Both the position numbers and the translations under genes were made by a program. Below are positions 1 through 11,194 of a DNA stretch of 64,000 nucleotides, piece by piece. The DNA is taken from the NCBI RefSeq assembly GCF_023898315.1, contig NC_064615.1:7698501-7762500 (forward strand), in the 5' to 3' direction. The notes under the pieces were generated by a model. The model did no database searches. It was not told where the DNA came from and worked only from the letters and a program-made list of their open reading frames with translations. Origin of the DNA: Schistocerca nitens (Eukaryota > Arthropoda > Insecta > Orthoptera > Acrididae). Position 1 is the first letter of the stretch. Each line of letters starts with the position of its first letter.

Positions 1-785
1 GCTTTCATCAGAAAACACAACACACCTCCAACCTTCCCTCTAATGAGCTCTCACTTGACAAGTCGCAAATGGCTATGGTTTGAGTCCAGTGGCTGCAAGC
101 TGCAGGACGTCTGACTCGAAGCTGTCCTTGAAGTAACCGAATTGTAACAGTTCGTTGTGTCACTGTGGTGCCGGCTGCTGCTCGGACTGCTGCTGCAGAA
201 GCACGCCGTACGACGCGCCAGAGCCATACGCCGGACACTATGGTCTTCCCTTTCGGTAGTGCCACGTGGCCGTCCGTTCGCAGCACGAACATCCAGCGTC
301 TCGTTGCCCTGTTACGCGACCTCGTTCAAACGCAGTGAGATGTTAATAATGGCGTCTTTGTCGCGTTAAAGGCATTCTTAACAAGTCACCACGTCCAATC
401 TAAAAGGTAATTAATGCACACGCCCATTGTATATTTAAAGTGCACCTGATTTGCGTCGTTATAGAGGTGCTAGTAGCGCCACTCTTGTGCGACGGGCGCC
501 ATGTTTGAACAGACATTTCTTTACATGTAGAAACACGACTACCAACTTCCGTTTATGTCGTAGAACTCCTTCTTGGTACTGTGATTTCTTTTTCGTCAGT
601 GTAAATTTATTTGCGACTTATTACATTCCAAGTCCGAAATGATGCATACCTTAAACATGGATGATATGTCACTCAACTGGAAGAAATGTGAGTATAGTTT
701 CGTGCCTATTCAAAATTGACAATTTGACATAAAGGCATGAGCCAAAATATTACGATCACCAACCACCGTGAGACAATGCCTTACG
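1..785. other. No recognised gene
   Basis: Short open frames occur on both strands but none has a recognisable domain, and the plus and minus frames overlap each other without one being favoured. The first 330 bases are GC-rich, the rest AT-rich. I see no repeat family I can name here. It could be intergenic or an old, decayed element. Confidence 0.5.
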
Positions 786-814
786 TTCTACATCTACATC
801 TACATCCATACTCC
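786..814 (-). mobile_element. 3' tail of Jockey/CR1-type LINE, severed
   Basis: This is a short run of ACATCT hexamers ending in CCATACTCC. On the minus strand it reads as the AGATGT-repeat tail of the LINE whose body resumes at 3277. The same family ends in a GTAGAT-type repeat at 56675-56693. The tail and body are separated by the RTE element at 815-3276. ACTCC occurs at both edges (810-814 and 3277-3281), which fits a target-site duplication of that insertion. Confidence 0.6.
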
Positions 815-3276
815 CCCCATGAACCATGGACCTTGCCGTTGGTGGGGAGGCTTGCGTGCCTCAGCGATACAGATGGCCGTACCGTAGGTGCAACCACAAC
901 GGAGGGGTATCTGTTGAAAGGCCAGACAAACATGTGGTTCCTGAAGAGGGGCAGCAGCCTTTTCAGTAGTTGCAGGGGCAACAGTCTGGATGATTGACTG
1001 ATCTGGCCTTGTAACATTAACCAAATCGGCCTTGCTGTGCTGGTACTGCGAACGGCTGAAAGCAAGGGGAAACTACAGCCGTAATTTTTCCCGAGGAAAT
1101 GCAGCTTTACTGACCACAATCTATTGGTTATGAACTGCAGATTGAAACTGAAGAAACTGCAAAAAGGTGGGAATTTAAGGAGATGGGACCTGGATAAACT
1201 GAAAGAACGAGAGGTTGTAGAGAGTTTCAGGGAGAGCATAAGGGAACAATTGACAGGAATGGGGGAAAGAAATACAGTAGAAGAAGAATGGGTAGCTCTG
1301 AGGGATGAAGTAGTGAAGGCAGCAGAGGATCAAGTGGGTAAAAAGACGAGGGCTAGTAGAAATCCTTGGGTAACAGAAGAAATTGAATTTAATTGATGAA
1401 AGGAGAAAATATAAAAATGCAGTAAATGAAGCAGGCAAAAAGGAATAAAAACGTCTCAAAAATGAGATCGACAGGAAGTGCAAAATGGCTAAGCAGGGAT
1501 GGCTAGAGGACAAATGTAGGGATGTAGAGGCTTGTCTCACTAGGGGTAAGATAGATACTGCCTACAGGAAAATTAAAGAGACCTTTGGAGAGAAGAGAAC
1601 CACTTGTATGAATATCAAGAGCTCAGATGGCAACCCAGTTCTAAGCAAAGAAGGGAAGGCAGAAAGGTGGAAGGAGTATATAGAGGGTTTATACAAGGGC
1701 GATGTACTTGAGGACAATATTATGGAAATGGAAGAGGATGTAGATGAAGATGAAATGGGAGATATGATACTGGGTGAAGAGTTTGACAGAGCACTGAAAG
1801 ACCTGAGTCGAAACAAGGCCCCGGGAGTAGACAACATTCCATTAGAACTACTGACGGCCTTGGGAGAGCCAGTCCTGACAAAACTCTACCATCTGGTGAG
1901 CAAGATGTATGAGACAGGTGAAATACCCTCAGATTTCAAGAAGAATATAATAATTCCAATCCCAAAGAAAGCAGGTGTTGACAGATGTGAAAATTACTGA
2001 ACTATCAGTTTAATAAGTCACAGCTGCAAAATACTAACGCGAATTCTTTACAGACGAATGGAAAAACTGGTAGAAGCCGACCTCGGGGAAGATCAGCTTG
2101 GATTCCGTAGAAATGTTGGAACACGTGAGGCAATTACTAACCTTACGACTTATCTTAGAAGAAAGATTAAGAAAAGGCAAACCTACGTTTCTAGCATTTG
2201 TAGACTTAGAGAAAGCTTTTGACAATGTTGACTGGAATACTCTCTTTCAAATTCTAAATTTGGCAGGGGTAAAATACAGGGAGCGAAAGGCTATTGACAA
2301 TTTGTACAGAAACCAGATGGCAGTTATAAGAGTCGAGGGACATGAAAGGGAAGCAGTGGTTGGGAAGAGAGTAAGACAGGGTTGTAGCCTGTCCCCGATG
2401 TTATTCAATCTGTATACTGAGCAAGCAGTAAAGGAAACAAAAGAAAAATTCGGAGTAGGTATTAAAATTCATGGAGAAGAAGTAAAAACTTTGAGGTTCG
2501 CCGATGACATTGTAATTCTGTCAGAGACAGCAAAGGACTTGGAAGAGCAGTTGAACGGAATGGACAGTGTCTTGAAAGGAGGATATAAGATGAACATCAA
2601 CAAAAGCAAAACGAGGATAATGGAATGTAGTCAAATTAAATCGGGTGATGCTGAGGGAATTAGATTAGGAAATGAGACACTTAAAGTAGTAAAGGAGTTC
2701 TGCTATTTAGGGAGTAAAATAACTGATGATGGTCGAAGTAGAGAGGATATAAAATGTAGACTGGCAATGGCAAGGAAATCGTTTATGAAGAAGAGAAATT
2801 TGTTAACATCGAGTATAGATTTAGGTGTCAGGAAGTCGTTTCTGAAAGTATTTGTATGGAGTGTAGCCATGTATGGAAGTGAAACATGGACGATAACTAG
2901 TATGGACAAGAAGAGAATAGAAGCTTTTGAAATGTGGTGCTACAGAAGAATGCTGACGATAAGGTGGGTAGATCACGTAACTAATGAGGAGGTATTGAAT
3001 AGGATGGGGGAGAAGAGAAGTTTGTGGCACAACTTGACTAGAAGAAGGATCGGTTGGTAGGACATGTTTTGAGGCATCAAGGGATCACAAATTTAGCATT
3101 GGAGGGGAGCGTGGAGGGTAAAAATCGTAGAGGGAGACCAAGAGATGAATACACTAAGCAGATTCAGAAGGATGTAGGTTGCAGTAGGTACTGGGAGATG
3201 AAGAAGCTTGCACAGGATAGAGTAGCATGGAGAGCTGCATCAAACCTGTCTCAGGAGTGAAGACCACAACAACAAC
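815..3276 (+). mobile_element. RTE-type LINE copy 1, internally deleted
   Basis: A non-LTR retrotransposon with a 5' untranslated part (815-1110), a broken reverse-transcriptase frame and a 3' end finishing in CAACAACAAC, the simple-repeat tail of this family. Bases 1090-1113 match the 5' end of copy 3 (minus strand near 39958-39980, CCCGAGG..ATGCAGCTTTA). Copy 1 then jumps directly to sequence that copy 3 carries at about 39145. About 815 bp, holding the whole endonuclease domain, is therefore missing. It is inserted into a Jockey/CR1 LINE. It cannot encode its own target nicking, so it is dead or was mobilised in trans. Confidence 0.75.
1124..3260 (+). pseudogene. RTE reverse transcriptase, broken
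   Basis: Remains of an RTE-clade endonuclease/reverse transcriptase polyprotein, the type often labelled craniofacial development protein 2-like or endonuclease-reverse transcriptase in insect gene sets. The linker is at 1124-2000. The RT core is at 2098-3060, with FVDLEKAFDNVDW, RQGCSLSPMLFNLY and the catalytic box LRFADDIVIL. The C-terminal region holds MYGSETW and EAFEMWCYRRML. A further frame at 3054-3260 carries the last part (GHVLRHQGITNLALEG..RGRPR). Breaks: an early stop after NY at about 2000 (TGA where the other copies read CGA), a shift near 2090, and one near 3050. The endonuclease domain is deleted. Confidence 0.8.
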
Positions 3277-4205
3277 ACTCCGCAAGCCACCTGACGGTGT
3301 GTGGCGGAGGGTACTTTGAGTACCTCTATCGGTTCTCCCTTCTATTCCAGTCTCGTATTGTTCGTGGGAAGAAAGATTGTCGGTATGCCTCTGTGTGTGC
3401 TCTAATCTCTCTGATTTTATCCTGATGATCTCTTCGCGAAATATACGTAGGAGGGAACAGTATACTGCTTGACTCCTCGGTGTGGTATGTTGTCGAAACT
3501 TCAACAAAAGTCCGTATCGAGCTACTCAGCGTCTCTCCTGCAGAGTCTTCCACTGGAGTTTATCTATCATCTCCGTAACGCTTTCGCGATTACTAAATGA
3601 TCCTGTAACGAAGCGGGCTGCTCTCCGTTGGATCTTCTCTACCTCTTGTATCAACCCTATCTGGTACGGATCCCACACCGGTGAGCAGTATTCAAGCAGT
3701 AGGCGAACAAGTGAACTGTAACCTACTTCCTTTGTTTTCGGATCACATTTCCTTAGGATTCTTCCAATGAATCTCAGTCTGGCATCTGTTTTACCAACAA
3801 TTGATTTTATATTGTCATTCCATTTTAAATCACTGCTAATGCCTACTCCCAGATAATTTATGGAATTAACCGTTTCCAGTTGCTGACCTGCTATATTGTA
3901 CCTAAATGATAAACGATCTTTCTTTCTATGTATTCGCAGCACATTACACTTGGCTACATTGAGATTCAGTTGCCATTCCCTGCACCGTGCGTCAATTCGT
4001 TGCAGATCCTCCTGCATTTCAGTATAATTTCAAGTGTTAGAACCTCTCGATATACTACTGCATCATCCGCAAAAAGCCTCACTGAACTTCCGATGTCATC
4101 CACCAAGTCATTTATGTATATTGTGAATAGGAACACTCCCCTGCGGCACACCTGAAATCACTCTTACTTCGGCAGACTTCTCTCCATTGAGAATGACATT
4201 GTGGC
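3277..4205 (-). mobile_element. Jockey/CR1-type LINE, 5'-truncated body
   Basis: The minus strand encodes the C-terminal half of a non-LTR reverse transcriptase. It begins near 4205 with VILNGEKSAEV and VPQGS, passes a short deletion and frameshift at about 4145, continues with LFTIYINDL and the catalytic FADD box (about 4050-4100), then SINYLGVGIS, and PVWDPYQIGLI followed by RRAARFVTG. The 3' end (3277-3330) reads as GTACCCTCCGCCACACACCG..GCTTGCGGAGT, shared with the copy ending at 51722. 5' truncation is usual for LINE insertions. The clade (Jockey versus CR1) is not resolved. Confidence 0.75.
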
Positions 4206-4479
4206 CACATGACGTGATACGATAACTATATAAGAGGAAAAGAGACTATTTGGTAGCATATATGAGAGACAAAGCAACTACCACGACAGGAAATACAAAA
4301 AAAGTCAAACCAGTTTCCAGGCACAACTTGTATTCCACAGGAAATCGGCGCACATGGAAGAAGATATGGGGAGACGTTTTAGCGACGATACCGCCCATAA
4401 ATGACGAAATTCACTGAGACAAGCGACTTGGAGACAGTGCAGGACGTTGAGACATGTCCTGGGGACGCATCTTGGTAAC
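4206..4479. other. No recognised gene
   Basis: A stretch of ordinary base composition between the LINE 5' truncation and Tc1 debris. I see no long frame, repeat or RNA gene. Confidence 0.4.
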
Positions 4480-4665
4480 GATGAAGTTAGTCAACTGATT
4501 GAGTGCTACTGTCCTGAGCATTTACGGAACTGTGAAACCACGAGTAGGTGACAAGGCGTTGGACGTGCACGTCTCATCACAAAACGAGGAGGTCCGAGGC
4601 TTACCCGCTCTGCACGACAGGACAGGTGGCGACCTGTGTCACACCTGACGACACTGAACAACGCT
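4480..4665 (+). pseudogene. Tc1-like transposase N-terminal debris
   Basis: The plus strand carries a short decayed frame reading like the linker after a Tc1 paired-type helix-turn-helix: a GRAR box, then RGGPRLTRSARQDR and a histidine/leucine stretch. It sits head-on against the minus-strand Tc1 body that begins at 4675, so this locus joins two oppositely oriented Tc1 pieces. No catalytic residues are present in this piece. It is recognised from its general layout only. Confidence 0.35.
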
Positions 4666-4674
4666 GGTCAAGCA

Positions 4675-5412
4675 CCAGTACACCGAGGTGGCGAAAGTAG
4701 TGCAGCAACTCGACGTGGCACGGACTCAACGAATCACTGTAAGTCCCCTACAGAAACCAATGCTGCCTTTGTAGCCGTCAGTAATTACGAAAGCGTTGCC
4801 GGAGCAGGATTTTGTGCAAGAACTGGTCTGTATGTACCATACATTCGCTCGAATTGTCCAGAACGTTCTTCGAACCATCTGCGATCAACTGCAGCCAGGT
4901 AACATGGCGCACTGTCATGCATAAAAATTCCATCGTTGTTGCGGTACACGAAGTCCATGAAAGGTTGCAAATAGTCTCCAAGTAGCCGAACACAACCATT
5001 TCCCGTCCGCTGCGCCAGAGGACGCAGTTCACTCTACTGCCTCGTTGACAGCCTCGGTCTGTGGCTTCGAATCCTGCCATCAGCTCTTACGAAATAGATT
5101 CTGGAGTCACCTGACCGCGCCACGGTTTTCCAGCTGTCTAGGGTCCAACCGATGTGGTCACGAGCCCAGGAGAGGCGCAGCAGGCGTTGCTGTCAGCAAA
5201 GGCACTCGTATCATTCGTCTGCTGCCACAGCCCATTGAGGGCATATTTCGCCGCACTATCCTGACGGATATGTTCGACGTACCTCCCACATTGATTTGTG
5301 CGGCCATTTCACAGTTTGCTGCTTTTCTGTTAACGGTGACAACTCCACACATGCGCCGCTGTTCTCGGTTATTAAGTAAAAAAATGGCTCTGAGCACTAT
5401 GGGACATGTCAC
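4675..5412 (-). pseudogene. Tc1-like transposase body, broken
   Basis: A minus-strand Tc1 superfamily transposase read across several frames. About 5350-5180 holds the second helix-turn-helix region (MAAQINVGGTSNISVRIVRR and a PLLTA box). About 5150-5090 holds WARDH..WT and GDSR where the first catalytic Asp (usually DES) would lie. About 4960-4830 holds HDSAPCY, the second Asp region, and RRWFEE. The C-terminal end near 4680 reads VESVPRRVAALL. Frameshifts and stops separate the parts, so it is inactive. No TIR was found. Confidence 0.6.
5382..5407 (-). repeat. Short SINE tail fragment
   Basis: The bases AAATGGCTCTGAGCACTATG are identical to the 3' tail of the tRNA-derived SINEs elsewhere in the window (for example 19620-19640). 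No SINE body or head follows. This 26-bp scrap lies at the exact meeting point of the Tc1 fragment and the Penelope-like fragment. Confidence 0.6.
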
Positions 5413-6140
5413 AATGAAACTGGCTCCTGATAAGCTCTAAGGAGTCCTGCAGATGTACTTTCGTAAACAAAGAAATAGCGTAAAAATAACCAAAATATCC
5501 GACGTTTGTAGCTTAAGTGTCTTCAGGCGTCCTATGAACTCCTCTAGATTTCGGATATGGTGATCACACTTGCCTATGAGAGGTTTCAACAGTGTAGTCA
5601 GATGTTTGGCCAGAAAATACGTAGGATCTCCAATGTTGCCCACTACTGGTCGAAGAGGAGTCCCATCCCTATGTACCTTTGGTAGGCCGTACAGTATTTG
5701 GGGAAATGAAGCCTCTTGGTGAAGGCTTTTGGTCACTTTAGAAGGAATAGAACTCTTCTTGAGAAGATCTACTGTTTTTCTCTGTATTTTGCCAGTAGGA
5801 TTCTCTCTTAGCTTGCGATAGGCAGGATTGTCCAACAGCGCCTCGATTTAGCTGTTGGATACAACTCGTGAGAGAAGGGCGGTGGCGTTCCCCTTGTTGG
5901 CAGGTAAAATGACGAATTCTTTGTCCGCCCTTAAGTGTCGCAGGGTCTTCCTTTCTGCTGAGCCTATGTTGAACTTTATCGGTGGGGCTCGTGTTAAAAT
6001 TCGGCAGGTGTCCCTCATAATATCTTCTGCAACTTCACTGGGAAGCTTGAAAATTGCCTGTTCTATGCTAGCTATGACATCTCAATTGAGGAATTTATTG
6101 TGCTCCTATGACTCTATGTTATCGAGCACAACATGAAGTA
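5408..6140 (-). pseudogene. Penelope-like element reverse transcriptase, fragment
   Basis: The minus strand encodes the N-terminal half of a Penelope-like reverse transcriptase. In order: LPANKGNATALL (about 5910-5875, the conserved ADKGNA-type box), DNPAYRKL, YGLPKVHRDGTPLRPVV (about 5690-5640), SNIG/GNIGDPTYFLAKHL, and HHIRNLEEF, ending near the catalytic DILV..F box with a frameshift (5480-5440). A stop at about 5845 and one near 6080 also break it. The catalytic YxDD half and the GIY-YIG endonuclease are absent, so this is a truncated dead copy. Confidence 0.75.
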
Positions 6141-6374
6141 ACTGGAGCAACGACACACGTGGCATAATTTACTACTAAAAAATCATCCATAAAATACTTG
6201 AAAACGGCCTAAGGCTGAAATTGTGCAATCGTACATGAAATAAATACAACGGCAAAAGAAAACATGAAATCTTTCAAAAAGAAGTTACTGTTGCCTTGGC
6301 TGAGTTTGCTGGAGGCAATGTGCGATGTTCAAGCAGTACAGAGCTGTGCCACGACAGCCGGACGTTCCATTGTC

Positions 6375-6570
6375 GCCGGCCGAGGTAGCCGAGCGGTTCT
6401 AGGCGCTACAGTCTGAAACTGTGCGACTGATACGGTCGCAGGTTCGAATCCTGCCACGGGCATGGATGTGTGTGATGTCCTTAGGTTAGTTAGGTTTAAG
6501 TAGTTCTAAGTTCTATGGGACTGATGACCTCAGAAGTTAAGTCCCATAGTGCTCAAAGCCATTTGAACCA
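6375..6570 (+). mobile_element. tRNA-derived SINE
   Basis: A 196-bp SINE with a pol III A-box-like TAGCCGAGCGG (6387-6397) and B-box GGTTCGAATCC (6443-6453), followed by the family body and a tail ending CCATTTGAACCA. It is flanked by perfect 10-bp target duplications TTCCATTGTC (6365-6374 and 6571-6580), so the insertion is complete and fairly recent. It has no coding capacity; mobilisation would need LINE machinery. Confidence 0.9.
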
Positions 6571-6580
6571 TTCCATTGTC

Positions 6581-9500
6581 CGCCATTGTTTCGGGAAGCA
6601 GTAGGGCAATTTCTAATGCGGTTCCAGGTTGTCGTGAATCCAGATGGTCGTGACACTGAGCAATGTTTGTAGCCTGGAACGTAAACATGGCACGCAATTA
6701 ACAGATGTTAGCCTCTCATGTGGAAATTAAAATGTGTTTCTTTCAATGGTTTATTCATTATTTCTCTTCCGCTTGCCCTTAGAAATGTTTCCGCAAAGTT
6801 TTGTTGTCCTACGACAGCTCGTTTTTCGTAGTAGGCCTCTCCAGAAGCGAAATTTTGAGTACAACCACCCTGTATGCAATGCGACTTGTAAATAAATAAA
6901 ATCCTTACTTTTATAAATTGAGGTAAGTCTCAATTTCATCGACGAGAGCATTCAAAACTCTGAATGGAATAAAGAGTCCACTGTTCTTAATCAAAACCTT
7001 TTACGCTTCACGTATTTTTCTACTTAAATGGAGTCTTCTGATGACGGAATTACATATCTGTAGCTACTTCTTCAATAAAAAAGTTGTTGAATAACTCAGG
7101 GCGTCGCTCCACTGATGTGGACGACAGGTGGTCAGTTTAATGACCGAGATAACAAATGACAGTGCTAAGAAGACGACACAAAAATCCACAAAGAAGCCGA
7201 GATCGCCGATAATTCGAGGACCGATCTTGATAGTGGAAGGCACTTGAGGATGTCCAACGTGGCATCTCTGGCCCGCAGGACGATGGCAGTGACGCCAGAA
7301 TAAAGGCGTCTTTCTTTAGGCGTGCAGTACGTTCTTTCTAGTCACGAGAGGACAGAGTGGAGGTAAGGTGGAAAGCCTGAATGCCGACATGCGTTGACGC
7401 CGACGCTCTCGGACGTTGTCGAGTGTCTTCCCGGCATGCCGCCGCGTTACTCTCCAGGGTAGCCACGATAATTCACGGCAACTATGCGTGGACTCACGAG
7501 TGGCCACGAACCACTGTCGTCTTGCGCATTCCTTCACACTGCCCAGAGAGGAGTGTCGCAGGGCGCTCAACTTACAGTTATGTACATTCTGATTAGTGCC
7601 AGTGATGTTACATTACTTTTGACACCATGTATTTATATTCTTCACATCTTCTTCAGTCGCCAACTACTCTGCATTCGAAAAAAAGTACGCATTTATTTTT
7701 GCAATCGAAAGGCGTATGGGGCTCATCGAAAGCCTAATGTATTCATCAAGAAAAGATCTCCGAGGTTTCATATTTCGAAGTTCGGATATTCTTGCGGTGA
7801 ATAAAATTTTTTTTCTGACAGTAATTAAGTAATAAACACCGAATTTTTTATCTTTATCAGGCGTAATTTTTGGACCTCTGAAACTAGCATTAAAGTGAAT
7901 GAAGGACATTTTTATTATTACTAGTATCGCCTGTCGTCGAAATTCGACCAGTTGTATTTATTGAAATAATCCTTTAATTTCTCTTTAATAATTCGATCAT
8001 TTGAAGTGAGTCCTTGATGCAGTGCGTTGCAAAATACACTTCGTGTTAACGGTAGCGAATTAACGTTTCCCTTGTGGCAGCACAATGTGAATACCCATGT
8101 ATCACATGAAGTAACCTCAGATGCGAAATGTTTTCTTTTACAAAATCTGCACTTGTAAGGTGTCAGGCAAATCCAACACCTTCCATGAAAACCCTGACAT
8201 GATAGCAAATCCAGTAGTATGTCAAATAGCTCCGAATAAATCCTGACATTAAATTAACCAAAGTAATACGATCAACGAGTGAGCAAATGGAATACCACAG
8301 ACTAACACAAGAACGTCTAAATGCATGTCACACCTTCCCACCGTGAAACAGACGCAGTTCCGAACTGCAGAACTGCAGAAGTCTCATCTGTTACATCCCT
8401 TTTTACGTAATACTAGTGTCGATCGTCAATTAAATCTCATGGTGCTCACATTTGCTATTAGAAGTTGAAATCTGAAACGCGATGATTTTTCTGTTATATA
8501 ATTATTGAGAAGCCACATCAGCCACTGTAATTTACGACAAGTTAAATAAGTAATTAAAGATAATTGAGGGTCACTGTAGATAGTTTTCTCTTTTATGAAA
8601 CTTAACTTAAATCTAGATTATAGATGCGATATGGCATAGGTCATCCTTCGATCCAGTTTAGAACTTGGAAACCCATTCACGGAATATTCGTTCACATTTT
8701 TGTTGAACGCAGTTGGTTTTTATCATCCTGTATTAAAACATTTCCTTTTATCAATAGCGCAATTTGTAAACAATGTTTTGTGAGTAGAATAAAAATTCCA
8801 ATGGTAAACTTAACTACTTTCTCGACGTTATTTTACCAGCTAACTAAAAATAGGAAAGCCTTGAACCCCTTCAACTAAATTTAGTTAGTATTAAGATTCT
8901 TTTACAGGGAGTACAGTGGAGCTGACGCTGAAATCATTAAGTATTTGATTATATCATCGCTAGTCTCACTGAACACTTCTGAACTCTACATGTCATGTGT
9001 GGTCTGGCGTCTCCTTACCGGCAACAGGTCCCAGGTTCAAACTAATCAATTCCCTAAAAAAACACGCTCAGAGCGTCGTAGCGCGAAAGTGATAGGGAGA
9101 CACGACTTAGAACAAACAGACACCACGCAGAATGTTAGACACTATATTCATATGTTACTGCCTCTTAAAATTATTTTCAGCTACGTTCAGTGCACATTGA
9201 AATCTGTCTTTAAAAACAACAATCGATTTATCATTATCAGTGTCCACATTATTCCACTTACTTCGTCTACGCAACAATTGTGTCTCTCTAGCGTTTTGTC
9301 TTTCAGTTCGATACGCTAGTGTTCATCGAAACATAACCTAGCACAAGTACTGTTTTCGTATAATACGGGAAGTCGTAACTATTCATAATGAAGGAGCTGA
9401 AAATTAGGAACTAAATTCTAATTTTATGATAACGGAGGCAAATGAACACAAAATTAGTTCCATTTACTCGTAGATAAAGGTAAGCTAAAAAACGACGCCT

Positions 9501-9839
9501 ACAAACAGCGTTATGTACAGTGCGTGTTGCCCCAGAAGGCTTCGTTCCTACGATGTTTTGGTACCCACTGATAATAACATCAGTCACGCAGCAGTTGCGG
9601 CAATCTAGCTGCCCAGTATGCATGAATTACTGCAAATTAACTGCAACACTTAAAAATTTAGTGTGGCACTTGCAACACAGCATCTGATCGGTATTCAATG
9701 TTGGTACAGTGTGAGAGAAAGAGAAAAATTTTCTCATGCGTGTATGTCTACTTCCTTTTTACCTGTCTTAACTGCTACGTCTGTAAAAGATTTTTTGTGC
9801 GCATATATGATAAAGTACATTTCAGATTATATAAGTTTC
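6581..9839. other. No recognised gene over 3.2 kb
   Basis: Several frames of 60-125 codons exist (for example 7484-7804 and 8945-9319 plus, 7921-8208 minus). None shows a domain I know, and composition is AT-rich without codon bias I can judge. The phrase ACAGGGTGGTTGTACTCAAA on the minus strand near 6855-6875 resembles a transposon terminus but I cannot pair it. I treat the stretch as intergenic. Confidence 0.45.
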
Positions 9840-11147
9840 ACAATAATTCCAATCCCAAAGAAAGCAGGTGCTGACAGATGTGAAAATTACCGAACAATCA
9901 GTTTAATAAGCCACCGCTGCGAAATACTAACACGAATTCTTTACAGACGAATGGATAAATTGGCAGAAGCCGACCTCAGGGAAGATCGGTTTGGATTACG
10001 TAGAAATGTTGGAACACCTGAGGCAATACTGACCCTACGACTTATCTTAGAGAATAGACTAAGGAAAGGCAAGCCTACGTTTCTAGCATCTGTAGACTTA
10101 GAGAAAGCTTTTGACAATGTTGATTGGAATACTCTCTTTCATATTCTGAAGGTGGCAGCAGTAAAATACAGGGAGGGAAAGGCTATTTACAATTTGTACA
10201 GAAACCAGATGGCAGTTATAAGGGTCGAGGGGCATGAAAGGGAAGCAGTGGTTGGGAAGGGAGTGAAACAGGATTGTAGCCTATCCCAGATGTTATTCAA
10301 TCTGTATATTGAGCGAGCAGTGAAGGAAACAAAAGAAAAATTCGGTGTAGGAATTAAAATCCATGGAGAAGAAATAAAAACTTTGAGGTTCGCCGATGAC
10401 ATCGTAATTCTGTCAGCACAGGACCTGGAAGAGCAGTTGAACGGAATGGACAGTGTCTTGATACAAAGGATATAAGTTGAACGTCAACAAAACCAAAACG
10501 ATGATAATAGAATGTAGTCACATTAAATCGAGTGAATCTGCGGGAAATGGATTAGGGAATGAGGCACTTAAAGTAGTAAATGAGTTTTGCTATTTGGGGA
10601 GCAAAATAACTGATGATGGTCGAAGTAGAGAGGATATAAAATGTAGGCTGGCAATGGCAACGAAAGCATTTCTGAAGAAGAGAAATTTGTTAACATCGAG
10701 TATAGATTTAAGTGTAAGAAAGTCGTTTCTGAAAGTATTTGTCTGGAGTGTAGCCATGTATGGAAGTGAAACGTGGGCGATAAATAGTTTAGACAAGAAG
10801 AGAATAGAAGCTTTCGAAATGTGGTGCTACAGAAGAATACTGAAGATTAGATGGGTAGATCACATAACTAATGAGGAGGTATTGAACAGAATTGGGAAGA
10901 AGAGAAATTTGTCGCACAACTTGACTAGAAGAAGGGATCAGTTGTTAGGTCATATTGTGAGGCATCAAGGGATCACCAATTTAGTATTGGACGGTAGCGT
11001 GGAGGATAGAAATAACTGCTACTATGTTATGATGAATACACTAAACAGATTGAGAAGGATGTAGGTTGCTGTAGGTATTGGGAGATGAAAAAGCTTGCAC
11101 AGGATAGAGTAGCACGGAGAGCTGCATCAAACCAGTCTCTGGACTGG
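9840..11147 (+). pseudogene. RTE reverse transcriptase fragment
   Basis: Two open stretches make up the frame. 9840-10475 holds the RT fingers and palm (FLASVDLEKAFDNVDW, CSLSQMLFNLY, LRFADDIVIL). 10477-11064 holds the thumb and C-terminus (GSKITDDG, MYGSETW, EAFEMWCYRRIL, GHIVRHQGIT). A frameshift at 10455-10480 replaces the KGGY segment, and a second break near 11010-11060 removes the basic RGRPR box. The catalytic FADD is intact, but the 5' truncation removes the endonuclease and the start. Confidence 0.75.
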
Positions 11148-11168
11148 AGACCACAGCAACAACAACAA
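9840..11168 (+). mobile_element. RTE-type LINE copy 2, 5'-truncated
   Basis: Same family as copies 1 and 3, starting within the RT domain at ATTCCAATCCCAAAGAAAGC and ending with a CAACAACAAC tail (11155-11168). The 5' 1.7 kb or so is missing, the usual product of incomplete reverse transcription. It is flanked by AT-rich unique-looking sequence. Confidence 0.8.
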
Positions 11169-11194
11169 GTTTTACTGGCCTGCTCGTGTAATTA

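Noticed and set aside
157..642. Possible host exon in the first 650 bases
   Set aside because: Plus and minus frames overlap equally, with no domain or splice pattern that favours one.
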